Shown: positions 27,686-36,062 of the stretch, piece by piece | Layout of the letters: each line of letters begins with the position of its first letter | Numbering within the stretch: position 1 is the stretch's first letter | From: Variovorax sp. OV329 | Lineage (GTDB): Bacteria > Pseudomonadota > Gammaproteobacteria > Burkholderiales > Burkholderiaceae_C | Direction: 5' to 3' | Assembly (NCBI RefSeq): GCF_900114785.1 | Contig: NZ_FOUG01000024.1 | Coordinates: 1-64,000, forward strand | DNA length: 64,000 bases | Translations under genes and position numbers: made by a program | Notes under the pieces: model-generated | Database searches by the model: none | What the model was told of the DNA's origin: nothing | The model's input: the letters and a program-made list of their open reading frames with translations, nothing else

Positions 27686-29386
27686 TTACATGCCCACGTA
27701 GTTGGGGCCGCCGCCGCCCTCGGGCGTGACCCACACGATGTTCTGCGTCGGGTCCTTGATGTCGCAGGTCTTGCAGTGCACGCAGTTCTGCGCGTTGATC
27801 TGCAGGCGTTCCTTGCCGGCGTTGGCTTCGTCGGGCACGAACTCGTACACGCCGGCCGGGCAGTAGCGCTGCTCGGGGCCGGCGTACTGCGGCAGGTTGA
27901 TGCGCGTGGGAACCGTCGGGTCCTTCAGCGTCAGGTGGGCCGGCTGGTTCTCTTCGTGGTTGGTGTTGCTGATGAACACCGAGGAGAGGCGGTCGAAGGT
28001 GAGCTTGCCGTCCGGCTTGGGATAGGCAATCTTCTTCGATTCGGCTGCAGGCTTGAGGCGCACGTTGTCGGGCTCGGCGCGGTGGATGGTCCACGGCACG
28101 TGGCCGCGCAGCAGGAACTGCTCGATGCCGGTCATGAGCGTGCCTACCGTCAGGCCCTTCTTGAACCACTGCTTGAAGTTGCGCGCCTTGTGCAGCTCCG
28201 TGCGCAGCCAGCTCTTCTCGAAGGCCTCGGGGTAGGCGGCGAGCTCGTCGTGCGAGCGGCCGGCCATGACGGCGTCGTAGGCGGCATCGGCGGCCATCAT
28301 GCCGGTCTTGATGGCGGCATGGCTGCCCTTGATGCGGCTGGCATTGAGGTAGCCGGCGTCGCAGCCCACCAGGGCGCCGCCCGGGAACACCGTCTTGGGC
28401 AGCGAGAGCAGGCCGCCGGCCGTGATGGCGCGCGCGCCGTAGCTCAGGCGCTTGGCGGGCTTCAGGCCCTTGTCCTGGCCCTCGAAGTACCAGCGGATGT
28501 TGGGGTGCGTCTTGAAGCGCTGGAACTCCTCGAAGGGGCTCAGGTGCGGGTTCTGGTAGTCCAGGCCCACCACGAAGCCGACCACGACCTTGTTGTCTTC
28601 CGCGTGATAGAGGAAGGAACCGCCGTAGGTGTCCGAGGGCAGGGGCCAGCCGGAGGTGTGCACCGCCAGGCCGGGCTGGTGGCGCGCGGGGTCGATCTCC
28701 CACAGCTCCTTGATGCCGATGCCGTAGCTTTGCGGGTCCTTGCCGTCGGCCAGCTTGAACTTGTCGATCAGCTGGCGGCCCAGGTGGCCGCGGGCGCCCT
28801 CGGCGAAGATGGTGTACTTGCCGTGCAGCTCCATGCCGAGCTGGAAGTTCTCGGTGGGCTCGCCGTCCTTGCCGATGCCCATGTTGCCGGTGGCCACGCC
28901 CTTGACGGCGCCCTTCTCGTCGTAGAGCACTTCGGCGGCGGCGAAGCCGGGGAAGATCTCCACGCCCAGGCCCTCGGCCTGCTGGGCCAGCCACTTGACC
29001 ACGTTGCCCAGGCTGACGATGTAGTTGCCCTCGTTGTGGAAGTTGTGGGGCAGCATGAAGTTCGGAACGCGCGTGCCGCCGGTCTCGGACAGCATCAGGA
29101 AGGCGTCTTCGGTCACGGGCTGGTTCAGCGGCGCGCCCTGCTCGCGCCAGTCGGGCAGCAGCTCGTTGAGGGCGATCGGGTCCATGATGGCGCCCGACAG
29201 GATGTGCGCGCCGGGCTCCGAGCCCTTCTCGAGCACCACCACGGAGATTTCCTTGCCATGGTGCGCGGCCTGCTGCTTGAGGCGGATGGCGGTCGCGAGG
29301 CCGCCGGGGCCCCCGCCGACGACAACCACGTCGTATTCCATCGCTTCGCGCGGGCCGAATTGGGCAAGGATCTCTTCTTGTGTCAT
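27686..29386 (-). CDS. Electron transfer flavoprotein-ubiquinone oxidoreductase
   Basis: The 566-residue enzyme moves electrons from reduced ETF (from acyl-CoA and other flavin dehydrogenases) to ubiquinone at the inner membrane. It shows the FAD Rossmann motif VVVVGGGPGGLATAI (GxGxxG at 24-29). Near the C-terminus it has the 4Fe-4S cysteines NCVHCKTCDIKDP, with an additional Cys in RYCPAG. Length matches the family (about 550-600). The ATG at 29386 gives the normal short N-terminus; an earlier frame extension has no SD. Acyl-CoA dehydrogenase-type genes elsewhere in the genome would feed it. Confidence 0.95.
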   Translation of the reverse strand: MTQEEILAQFGPREAMEYDVVVVGGGPGGLATAIRLKQQAAHHGKEISVVVLEKGSEPGAHILSGAIMDPIALNELLPDWREQGAPLNQPVTEDAFLMLSETGGTRVPNFMLPHNFHNEGNYIVSLGNVVKWLAQQAEGLGVEIFPGFAAAEVLYDEKGAVKGVATGNMGIGKDGEPTENFQLGMELHGKYTIFAEGARGHLGRQLIDKFKLADGKDPQSYGIGIKELWEIDPARHQPGLAVHTSGWPLPSDTYGGSFLYHAEDNKVVVGFVVGLDYQNPHLSPFEEFQRFKTHPNIRWYFEGQDKGLKPAKRLSYGARAITAGGLLSLPKTVFPGGALVGCDAGYLNASRIKGSHAAIKTGMMAADAAYDAVMAGRSHDELAAYPEAFEKSWLRTELHKARNFKQWFKKGLTVGTLMTGIEQFLLRGHVPWTIHRAEPDNVRLKPAAESKKIAYPKPDGKLTFDRLSSVFISNTNHEENQPAHLTLKDPTVPTRINLPQYAGPEQRYCPAGVYEFVPDEANAGKERLQINAQNCVHCKTCDIKDPTQNIVWVTPEGGGGPNYVGM

Positions 29387-29609
29387 GGGGTCTGGCTCAG
29401 TGTGGTTATCTCGGACGTGCGCCGGCGCACAGCCCACAATTCTATTGCCCCCCGATGGGGGCGGCCCCTACCCATAGAGGGGGCGGCGGTGGCGTGCCAC
29501 GGGGCGCGCCGCGGGATGCTGTCGCAAATGCGATAGCCTGCCTTTCTACGGGCATCGTGCTGCGCGCGCCTTGCTTCTCTCCTCTACGGACCCTCGAAAG
29601 AACTCCCTG

Positions 29610-30185
29610 GTGCAATCGGCAGACGTCTACTTCTATCTCCTGCTCAACGCGGACTCGGCCTGGCCGCTCTGGTCCATCCGGCTCTTCACCTGGATCGGCG
29701 ACTGGCTGCCCAAGGCCCTGATGGTGCTGCCTGCACTGCTGGCGCTGGCCCTGCCGGCCTGGCGCCGCACGCTGTGGCTGGCCGTGTGCTGCCTGGCCAT
29801 CACGTGGCTCATGGTGCGGGTGTTCCGCACCTGGCTGCCGATGCCTCGCCCCGACGCCCTGAACCTGGGCATGCAATGGCTGCCGCAGGGTGCGCGGCCG
29901 GGCTTTCCGAGCATGCACGCGGCCGGCAGCTTCGGCGTGGCGGTCGTGATGCTGATGTCGCGCGGCGGCCCGCTGGCCTGGGCCTACCTCCTGGCAGCCG
30001 CGCTCATCTCGGCCAGCCGCGTCGTGCTGGGGCTGCACTTTCCGCTGGACATCGTGGTGGGTGCGCTGCTGGGCAGCCTGGTCGCGGTGGGCGTGGTGGG
30101 CGCAGCGAACCGCGCCGTGCTCGCGGGCCGGGTCCACTCGCTTCGCCGCCTCCGGGCCGCGCGAGGCCGCGGCACGCGAGGCTAG
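29610..30185 (+). CDS. PAP2-family membrane phosphatase (copy 1)
   Basis: The 191-residue, multi-helix protein has the three-part PAP2 motif: VFRTWLPMPRP, GFPSMHAAG, and SRVVLGLHFPLD. These form the Arg/His/Asp active site that removes phosphate from lipids on the outer face of the inner membrane. The GTG at 29610 is preferred; a TTG at 29571 would add 13 polar residues. It is about 40% similar by eye to the copy at 34921. Substrates could be undecaprenyl diphosphate or phosphatidic acid/lipid A. It is convergent with the sensor kinase gene, and a GC-rich hairpin lies at the junction. Confidence 0.85.
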   Translation: MQSADVYFYLLLNADSAWPLWSIRLFTWIGDWLPKALMVLPALLALALPAWRRTLWLAVCCLAITWLMVRVFRTWLPMPRPDALNLGMQWLPQGARPGFPSMHAAGSFGVAVVMLMSRGGPLAWAYLLAAALISASRVVLGLHFPLDIVVGALLGSLVAVGVVGAANRAVLAGRVHSLRRLRAARGRGTRG

Positions 30186-30195
30186 CGCGGCCTCG
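30162..30195. terminator. GC-rich hairpin at convergent gene ends
   Basis: CGAGGCCGCG (30162-30171) and CGCGGCCTCG (30186-30195) form a perfect 10-bp stem with a 14-nt loop. It spans the stop of the PAP2 gene and lies just before the end of the kinase gene. No T-run follows on either strand, so it may act as a processing or attenuation hairpin rather than a classical intrinsic terminator. Confidence 0.4.
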
Positions 30196-30202
30196 GGCGG
30201 CC

Positions 30203-31609
30203 TCAGCTGGCCGGTTGCAGGACGATGCGTGCCTCCAGCCCGCTGTCGGCGCCTGGCGGCGGCGAGTACAGCTCGAGCTGCCCGTCGTGCTTGTCGACGA
30301 TGGTGTGCACGATGGACAGGCCGAGGCCATAGCCCGCGCGCTCGGCGCTGTGGCGCACGTGGCGCTGGTGCAGCGTCTGCAGCTTCTCCGCGCTCACCCC
30401 GGGACCGAAGTCACGCACGGCCAGGGTGCAGGGCGGCAGCACCTCCAGCACCACCGGCTTGCCGTTGCCGTAGTGCAGCGCGTTCTCCACCAGGTTGCGC
30501 AGCGCGATGGCCAGCGCGTCCACGTCACCCAGTGCGGGCGGCACCTCGACGGGCGGCACGCGCAGGTCCAGGCGGGCCCGGGCCTCGTCCTCGCGCCAGA
30601 ATTCCTGCGCGACCAGGGCGGCAAGCCGGACCAGGTCCACTGGCTGGCGCGAGAGCGAGGCGCCCGATTCGGCGCGCGAGAGCTGCAGCAGCTTTTCGGT
30701 GCGGTGGCTCAGCGTGCGCAGGGCGCTCAATGCCCCCTCCACGTCCTCGCGGCGCAGGCCATGGTCCAGCGCCGTCTGCAGCCGCAGGCGGGCCGAGGCC
30801 AGGGGCGTGCGCATCTCGTGCGCCGCGTTGGCCGCCAGTGCGCGCTCCACGTCCAGCGCCTGTGACAGCCGCCCCAGCAGGCGGTTGACGTCGTCCCCCA
30901 CGGACTGCAGCTCCTGCGGCAGTTCGGGCAGTGCGACGGGGCGCAGGTCGGAGCCCCCGCGCTGCGCGATCTGTTCGGCCAGCCACTGCAGCGCGCGCAG
31001 TTCCTTGCGCGCGATGTTGCGCAGCACCAGGGCCAGCAGGGGCAGCCCCGCGGCCAGCGGGATGATCAGGCCCAGCAGCGTGCTGTTGACGGCTTCGCGA
31101 CGCTCGTCCAGCGGGTCGGCCACCTGCAGGTACAGCGGCCGCGTCGGGTGCTGCACGGTGTAGATGCGCCAGGGGCCCGAGTTCTTGAACCCGGGGCGAA
31201 GCGGCACGTCGAAGGCCTTGCCGTCGATGGCGGCGGTGTGCATGAGCACGCGGCCTTCGCCGTTCTTCACCACGAACATCACCACGTCTTCGCTGAACAG
31301 CGGGTCGGAGGCCACCAGGGGCTCCACGCCGGGGCGGGCCTGGATCCCGCGGTCGAGGTCGCGCGCGGCGAAGTCGAACAGGCGGTGCGAGATCTCGGCC
31401 AGCTCGTTGTCGAAGTTGTGGTTGATCTCGCTGCTTACGTACCACACCACGCCCATTACGCTGAGCAGCCACACGCCGCCCACCCAGATGATCAGCGTGC
31501 GCGTCAGGTGACCGGCGAGCGACTCGCGCTTGCGTGCGCCGCTGCGATCACGCGTGCCCTTGTGTTCGCGCGTGGCCTGTGCCACGCCGTCGGCGGCCTC
31601 AGTCTTCAT
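30203..31609 (-). CDS. PmrB/QseC-like sensor histidine kinase
   Basis: The 468-residue kinase has helix 1 (about 37-58), a periplasmic sensor loop of about 115 residues, helix 2 (about 175-198), and a HAMP region. HisKA follows with NAAHEMRTPLASARL (His264), and HATPase motifs are NLVENALHYGN, VRDFGPGV and GYGLGLSIVHTIV. The architecture and pairing resemble QseC, PmrB and TctE kinases. The ATG at 31609 overlaps the end of the response-regulator gene by 11 bp. Neighbouring lipid A modification genes suggest it senses envelope stress, metals or cationic peptides; this is inference from context. Confidence 0.9.
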   Translation of the reverse strand: MKTEAADGVAQATREHKGTRDRSGARKRESLAGHLTRTLIIWVGGVWLLSVMGVVWYVSSEINHNFDNELAEISHRLFDFAARDLDRGIQARPGVEPLVASDPLFSEDVVMFVVKNGEGRVLMHTAAIDGKAFDVPLRPGFKNSGPWRIYTVQHPTRPLYLQVADPLDERREAVNSTLLGLIIPLAAGLPLLALVLRNIARKELRALQWLAEQIAQRGGSDLRPVALPELPQELQSVGDDVNRLLGRLSQALDVERALAANAAHEMRTPLASARLRLQTALDHGLRREDVEGALSALRTLSHRTEKLLQLSRAESGASLSRQPVDLVRLAALVAQEFWREDEARARLDLRVPPVEVPPALGDVDALAIALRNLVENALHYGNGKPVVLEVLPPCTLAVRDFGPGVSAEKLQTLHQRHVRHSAERAGYGLGLSIVHTIVDKHDGQLELYSPPPGADSGLEARIVLQPAS

Positions 31610-32270
31610 CGTCCGAGGGCGAGAGGCGGTAGCCCAGGCCGCGCAGCGTGACGATGTGGCCGCGCCCGAGCTTGCGGCGCAGGCGGCTGATGAACACCTC
31701 CAGCGTGTTGCTGTCGGCTTCCTCGTCCCAGCCGTACAGCGCATCCTGCAGCAGGTCGCGGGTGTGGATGCGCTCGGGCCGCGAAGCCATCACGCGCAGC
31801 AGCGCCCATTCCTTCTGCGTGAGCGGCACCTGCCTGCCGTCCTTGCGCACCATGTCGCGTGCCAGGTCGATCTCCAGGCTGCCCAGCTGCAGCACCGGCG
31901 TGTTGCTGGCGCTGCGCCGGCGCTCCACCGCGCGCAGCCGTGCCAGCAGTTCGCCCGGGTCGTAGGGCTTGATGATGTAGTCGTCGGCGCCGGCATCCAG
32001 GCCGCGGATGCGGTCGGTGACCTGGTCGCGCGCAGTGACCACGATGACGATCGGCCGGTCGGCCAGCGCCCGGATGCTGGGCAGCAGCGACAGGCCCTCG
32101 CCGTCGCCCAGGTGCAGGTCCAGCAGCACCGCGGCGTACTGCGGGCCCAGCAGCGCGGCGCGCGCATCGCTCAGGCCGGGCGCCACGTCGACCACGAAGG
32201 CCTTCGATTCGAGATAGCTGCAGACGGCACTGGCAAGTGCCTCGTCGTCTTCGACCAGCAGGATGCGCAA
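31599..32270 (-). CDS. OmpR/PhoB-family response regulator, PmrA/QseB-like
   Basis: The 223-residue regulator has a receiver domain (acidic pair Glu7-Asp8-Asp9 and phospho-acceptor Asp51 in AAVLLDLHLG, switch Lys in YIIKPYDP). A winged-helix DNA-binding domain follows (LTQKEWALLRVMASRPERIHTRDLLQDALYG). It starts with TTG at 32270; AGGAG sits 7 nt upstream. It is transcribed with the sensor kinase and divergently from the PAP2/eptA operon. A direct repeat TTCAGG-N5-TTCAGG lies between them and has the spacing typical of sites for this family. Confidence 0.92.
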   Translation of the reverse strand: MRILLVEDDEALASAVCSYLESKAFVVDVAPGLSDARAALLGPQYAAVLLDLHLGDGEGLSLLPSIRALADRPIVIVVTARDQVTDRIRGLDAGADDYIIKPYDPGELLARLRAVERRRSASNTPVLQLGSLEIDLARDMVRKDGRQVPLTQKEWALLRVMASRPERIHTRDLLQDALYGWDEEADSNTLEVFISRLRRKLGRGHIVTLRGLGYRLSPSDDED

Positions 32271-32316
32271 CAGGGGACTCCTTGAGTGGGCGGGGTGATT
32301 ATGGAAGAGCGCCAGC

Positions 32317-32333
32317 TTCAGGGTGCGTTCAGG
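32317..32333 (+). promoter_or_regulatory. Likely response-regulator box (TTCAGG direct repeat)
   Basis: TTCAGG-GTGCG-TTCAGG is a perfect 6-bp direct repeat with an 11-bp period, the arrangement bound by dimers of OmpR/PhoB/PmrA-type regulators. It is placed between the response-regulator start (32270) and the PAP2 start (32357). It could therefore activate the PAP2-eptA operon and auto-regulate the two-component genes. Assignment is inferred from spacing and position. Confidence 0.6.
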
Positions 32334-32356
32334 CTGATTCCCTACGCTTGCGTCCC

Positions 32357-33076
32357 ATGCTCAGAATGCCTTTCAGCCGCGCGCTGGGCTGGACTGCCAT
32401 TGCCTTCTTGCTCCTGCTCGCATGGGACGCAAGCGGCTTCGATCTTCCAGCTGCCAGACTCTTCGCGACCCCCGCGGGCTTCGCGCTGCGCGACAACGCC
32501 TTCCTGGTGCAGGTGATGCACGAGGGCGCGAAGACGTTCAGCTGGGTGCTGGTCATCGCCTTGTTCATCAGCGTCGCCCGGCCCGTGGGCTTCTTGCGCG
32601 CGCTGGACAGATTCGAGCGCGCGCAACTGGCGCTGAGTATCGTGGCCGGCGTGCTGGTGATCACTCTCATCAAGCACGGCAGCCGCACCAGCTGCCCCTG
32701 GGACCTGGACGCCTTCGGCGGCGTCGCGCACTACGTGTCGCACTGGTCGTGGGGGCAGGGCGATGGCGGGCCGGGGCGCTGCTTCCCGGCCGGGCACGCA
32801 TCGGCGGCCTTCGCATTCCTCGGTGGCTACTTCGTGCTCGCGCGGCGGCTGCCCAAGGTGGGCCGCTGGTGGCTGGCCGGCGCGCTCGCGGGCGGGCTGG
32901 CGCTGGGCCTCGTGCAGCAAGCGCGCGGCGCCCACTACATGAGCCACACCCTGTGGACCGGCTGGCTGTGCTGGACCACCGGACTGCTCATCGATGGCGC
33001 TTGCCAGTGGTGGCGTGCGCGTGCCGGCCATGCCGCGGCATTGGCCGCGGCCCATTCCTCAAGAACGCTTCTCTAG
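32357..33076 (+). CDS. PAP2-family phosphatase, lipid A phosphatase-like
   Basis: The 239-residue membrane protein has a variant PAP2 motif: LIKHGSRTSCPWDL, CFPAGHASAAF and ARGAHYMSHTLW. The final Asp of the third motif is replaced within HYMSHTLWTGW, a form known to me from PAP2 proteins beside eptA-type genes. It is first in an operon with the phosphoethanolamine transferase 12 bp downstream, so removal of a lipid A phosphate, or of a phosphate from a lipid donor or by-product, is likely. The ATG at 32357 is used; another Met follows three codons later. Confidence 0.85.
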   Translation: MLRMPFSRALGWTAIAFLLLLAWDASGFDLPAARLFATPAGFALRDNAFLVQVMHEGAKTFSWVLVIALFISVARPVGFLRALDRFERAQLALSIVAGVLVITLIKHGSRTSCPWDLDAFGGVAHYVSHWSWGQGDGGPGRCFPAGHASAAFAFLGGYFVLARRLPKVGRWWLAGALAGGLALGLVQQARGAHYMSHTLWTGWLCWTTGLLIDGACQWWRARAGHAAALAAAHSSRTLL

Positions 33077-33088
33077 TCCTTCACGCCC

Positions 33089-34900
33089 ATGGCGCGCAAT
33101 CTCTCCTGGCCGCTGGCCCTCTCCGGCACGCCCGACACGGGCGCCTCCTCCCTCGCGCAGGTTGCGACGCAACTGGCCGGCAGCCGCTGGCAAGCCGTGC
33201 GCGACTGGCTCGCACGACCGCGTTCGGCACGCACCCTGGTCGTCTGGCTCGGCCTGTATCTCACGCTGGCCTGCAACTGGCCGCTGTGGGGAGAGCTGAT
33301 GCACATCGGCAACGGCCAGGCCGCCGACTACCTGCCGCACGTGGCGCTCATGGCCCTGCTGGTGGCCTGCGGGAGCATCGCGATGCTGTCGCTGAGCGCG
33401 TGGTCGCGCTGGATGAAGCCGCTGTGGATGGCCGTGGTGCTGGTGGCCGCCGTGTCGCAGCACTACATGGCCACCTATGGCGTGGTGATGGATCCGACCA
33501 TGATGGCCAACGCCACGCAGACCGACATGAGCGAGGTGCGCGACCTGCTCAATTGGCGGCTGCTGTTCAACGTGCTGCTGGTTTCCGCGCTGCCGATGGT
33601 GGTGATCTGGCATGCGCGCCTGCGGCGCGAGCGCCTCCTGTCACAGGTCTGGCGCAACGCGGTGCTGCTGCTGGCCGTGGCGGCAGTGGCTCTGGGCGCC
33701 GCGCTGGCCATGAACCGCGAACTCGCACCGCTCATGCGCAACCACACCAAGCTGCGCTACATGACCAACCCGCTGGCGCCCGTCTACTCGGCGGTGATGA
33801 CCGGAAAGCGCGTCATCTTCAAGCACCAGCGCAAGCTGATCCCGGTGTCCGGCGGCGCCGCACTGGGGGCAAGCTATGCGGACCAGGCGAAGCCGCCGCT
33901 GTTCGTGGTGGTGGTGGGCGAGACCGCGCGTGCCGACCACTTCGCGCTCAACGGCTACGAGCGCGACACCACGCCCCAGCTGGCCGCACGCAAGGTGCTG
34001 AGCTGGAAGAACGTGCACTCCTGCGGCACCAGCACGCTGGCCTCGGTGCCCTGCATGTTCTCGCCGCTGGGCAAGGCCGGCTACGAGTCGGCAAGCGACG
34101 ACTACGAGAACCTCGCCGACGTGCTGCAGGCCGCAGGCCTGGCCGTGTTCTGGCTGGACAACCAGCCTGGCGGCTGCAAGGGCGTGTGCGACCGCGTTCC
34201 CCATGCCTCGGCCTTCGCCGACCTCGATTCCGTGACCAAGACAGCCCTGTGCCCCGGTGGCGACGAGTGCCTGGACGAAGTGATGCTGCGCGGCCTGGAT
34301 GCCCGCATCGAGGCACTGCCGGCCGAGCGCCGCGCCCGCGGCGTGGTGCTGCTGATGCACCAGATGGGCAGCCATGGCCCGGCCTATTACCAACGCTCCT
34401 CACGCAGCACCAAGCGCTTCATGCCGGAGTGCAAGGTGAACGTGCTGTCGGACTGCAGCCACGACGAACTGCTCAACGCCTTCGACAACTCCATCGCCTA
34501 CACCGACGACTTCCTGGGCAAGACCATCGACTGGCTCAAGGCCCGCTCGGACCGTTACGACACCGCCATGCTCTACCTGAGCGACCACGGCGAGTCGCTG
34601 GGCGAGTTCGGCCTGTTCCTGCACGGCATGCCCTACGGCGTGGCGCCCGAGGTGCAGAAGCACGTGCCGTGGGTGATGTGGTTCAGCGACGGCATGCGCG
34701 AGCGTGAGAAGCTCTCGCGCAACTGCCTGGAGGGCGAGCTGGACAAGCCGCTGACCCACGACAACCTCTATCACACCGTGCTGGGCACGATGGACGTGCA
34801 GTCGCCCACCTACAAGCCCGGCCTGGATGCACTGGGCGAGTGCCGGGGCGATGCGCTGGCCGGCAAGCCTTCACCGAAGGTGACGCGAGCCCTCGGCTAG
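33089..34900 (+). CDS. EptA-type lipid A phosphoethanolamine transferase
   Basis: The 603-residue protein has about five N-terminal helices (to about residue 210) and a periplasmic sulfatase-fold domain. Zinc and nucleophile residues lie in VVVVGETARADHF (Glu278, Thr279). CGTSTLASVPCMFS, HQMGSHGPAYYQR and YLSDHGESLGE follow; these are the hallmark blocks of EptA/MCR enzymes. It adds phosphoethanolamine to lipid A, lowers surface charge and gives polymyxin tolerance. The N-terminus is some 40 residues longer than usual before the first helix. It sits between two PAP2 genes and opposite a PmrAB-like pair. Confidence 0.93.
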   Translation: MARNLSWPLALSGTPDTGASSLAQVATQLAGSRWQAVRDWLARPRSARTLVVWLGLYLTLACNWPLWGELMHIGNGQAADYLPHVALMALLVACGSIAMLSLSAWSRWMKPLWMAVVLVAAVSQHYMATYGVVMDPTMMANATQTDMSEVRDLLNWRLLFNVLLVSALPMVVIWHARLRRERLLSQVWRNAVLLLAVAAVALGAALAMNRELAPLMRNHTKLRYMTNPLAPVYSAVMTGKRVIFKHQRKLIPVSGGAALGASYADQAKPPLFVVVVGETARADHFALNGYERDTTPQLAARKVLSWKNVHSCGTSTLASVPCMFSPLGKAGYESASDDYENLADVLQAAGLAVFWLDNQPGGCKGVCDRVPHASAFADLDSVTKTALCPGGDECLDEVMLRGLDARIEALPAERRARGVVLLMHQMGSHGPAYYQRSSRSTKRFMPECKVNVLSDCSHDELLNAFDNSIAYTDDFLGKTIDWLKARSDRYDTAMLYLSDHGESLGEFGLFLHGMPYGVAPEVQKHVPWVMWFSDGMREREKLSRNCLEGELDKPLTHDNLYHTVLGTMDVQSPTYKPGLDALGECRGDALAGKPSPKVTRALG

Positions 34901-34920
34901 CACGCGCATCGCGCTGTTTC

Positions 34921-35475
34921 ATGAACCGCCTGTTCCACTTCGATGCGTGGATGTTCGGACTCGTCAACGCGGGTGCCGGCACGCCGATGTGGCGCATCCA
35001 CGCCGCCACCTTCGTCTCCGACTTCCTGCCCGCCTGCCTGCTGCTGGCGCTGGCCCTGCTGGCACTGGTGCAGCCGGAGCGCCGGCGCACGCTGTGGATG
35101 GCGCTGCTGAGCCTTTGCATCACCTGGCTGGTGGTTCGCTTGGTGCGTGAGCAATGGCCGCTGCCCCGGCCGGCGGCGCTGGAACTGGGCATCCAGTGGG
35201 TGGTGCACAACGCTCGTGGCGGTTTTCCCAGCCTGCATGCCAGTGGCGCGTTCGCGGTGGCGATGGTGCTGCTGTTCGAGCGCCGCGACCGCTGGGCAGC
35301 ACTCTTCGTGTCTGCGGCCGCGGCCATCGCCTGGAGCCGTGTGTACCTGGGGCTGCACTTCCCGACCGACGTGCTGACCGGCGCGGCGCTCGGCAGCCTG
35401 GTGGCGCTGATGGTGCTGCGCGTTTCCGATCGCCGCCGCCCGCCGGCGCGCCGCGCCCGGCGCGCGCTGCCCTAG
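34921..35475 (+). CDS. PAP2-family membrane phosphatase (copy 3)
   Basis: The 184-residue protein has complete PAP2 motifs: LVREQWPLPRP, GFPSLHASG and SRVYLGLHFPTD. It begins NRLFHFDAWMFGLVNAG, the same layout as the copy at 29610 (N-terminal helix, then about four more), so the two are paralogues. It lies 20 bp after the EptA-type gene and is probably co-transcribed. Besides lipid A or undecaprenyl phosphate it could dephosphorylate lipids made when EptA consumes phosphatidylethanolamine. It is convergent with the ethanolamine operon. Confidence 0.88.
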   Translation: MNRLFHFDAWMFGLVNAGAGTPMWRIHAATFVSDFLPACLLLALALLALVQPERRRTLWMALLSLCITWLVVRLVREQWPLPRPAALELGIQWVVHNARGGFPSLHASGAFAVAMVLLFERRDRWAALFVSAAAAIAWSRVYLGLHFPTDVLTGAALGSLVALMVLRVSDRRRPPARRARRALP

Positions 35476-36062
35476 GCCTTCTTCTCGCGCGGCAGGCGCC
35501 CCATCAGGTAGAACTCGTCGTTGGGCTGCATGCCGCTGAAGCTGGCCATGCGGTTGGACAGGCCGAAGAAGGCGGTGATGGCCGCGATGTCCCAGATGTC
35601 CTCGTCCGAGAAGCCGTGGGCATGCAAGGGCGGGAAGTCGGCGTTGTCGATCTCGTGCGAACGCTCGCACACCTTCATGGCGAACTCGAGCATGGCCTTC
35701 TGCCGCATCGAGATGTCGGCCTTGCGCCAGTTCACCGCCACCTGGTCGGCCACCATCGGCTTCTTCTCGTAGATGCGCAGCAGCGCGCCGTGCGCCACCA
35801 CGCAGTACAGGCACTGGTTGGCGGCGCTGGTGACGGTGACGATCATCTCGCGATCGCCCTTGGTGAGCGAGCCTTCTTCCTTGAGCATGAGCGCGTCGTG
35901 GTACGCGAAGAAGGCGCGCCACTCGGCCGGCCGCCGAGCCAGTGCGAGGAAGACGTTGGGCACGAAGCCGGCTTTTTCCTGCACCTCCAGGATCTTGTCG
36001 CGGATGTCCTCGGGCAGGTGGGCCAGTTCGGCCATGGGGTAGCGGCTGCTGACGGGGGTCAT
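35472..36062 (-). CDS. AhpD/carboxymuconolactone decarboxylase-like peroxidase-related protein
   Basis: The 196-residue protein carries the AhpD-fold motif CLYCVVAHGALLR (Cys-x2-Cys-x3-His) around residue 84 and the family's FPPLHAHGFSDEDIWDI segment near residue 140. Such proteins reduce peroxides or act as thiol relay proteins. The ATG overlaps the stop of eutC (ATGA), so it is co-translated with ethanolamine ammonia-lyase. A link to protection of the radical, B12-dependent enzyme or handling of reactive acetaldehyde is inferred. Its last bases overlap the PAP2 gene on the other strand by 4 bp. Confidence 0.85.
   Translation of the reverse strand: MTPVSSRYPMAELAHLPEDIRDKILEVQEKAGFVPNVFLALARRPAEWRAFFAYHDALMLKEEGSLTKGDREMIVTVTSAANQCLYCVVAHGALLRIYEKKPMVADQVAVNWRKADISMRQKAMLEFAMKVCERSHEIDNADFPPLHAHGFSDEDIWDIAAITAFFGLSNRMASFSGMQPNDEFYLMGRLPREKKA

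Noticed and set aside
26757-28994. 745-codon minus-strand frame across the TAXI and ETF-QO genes
   Set aside because: Alternative frame of two well-supported genes on the same strand; low-complexity Arg/Gly/Pro.
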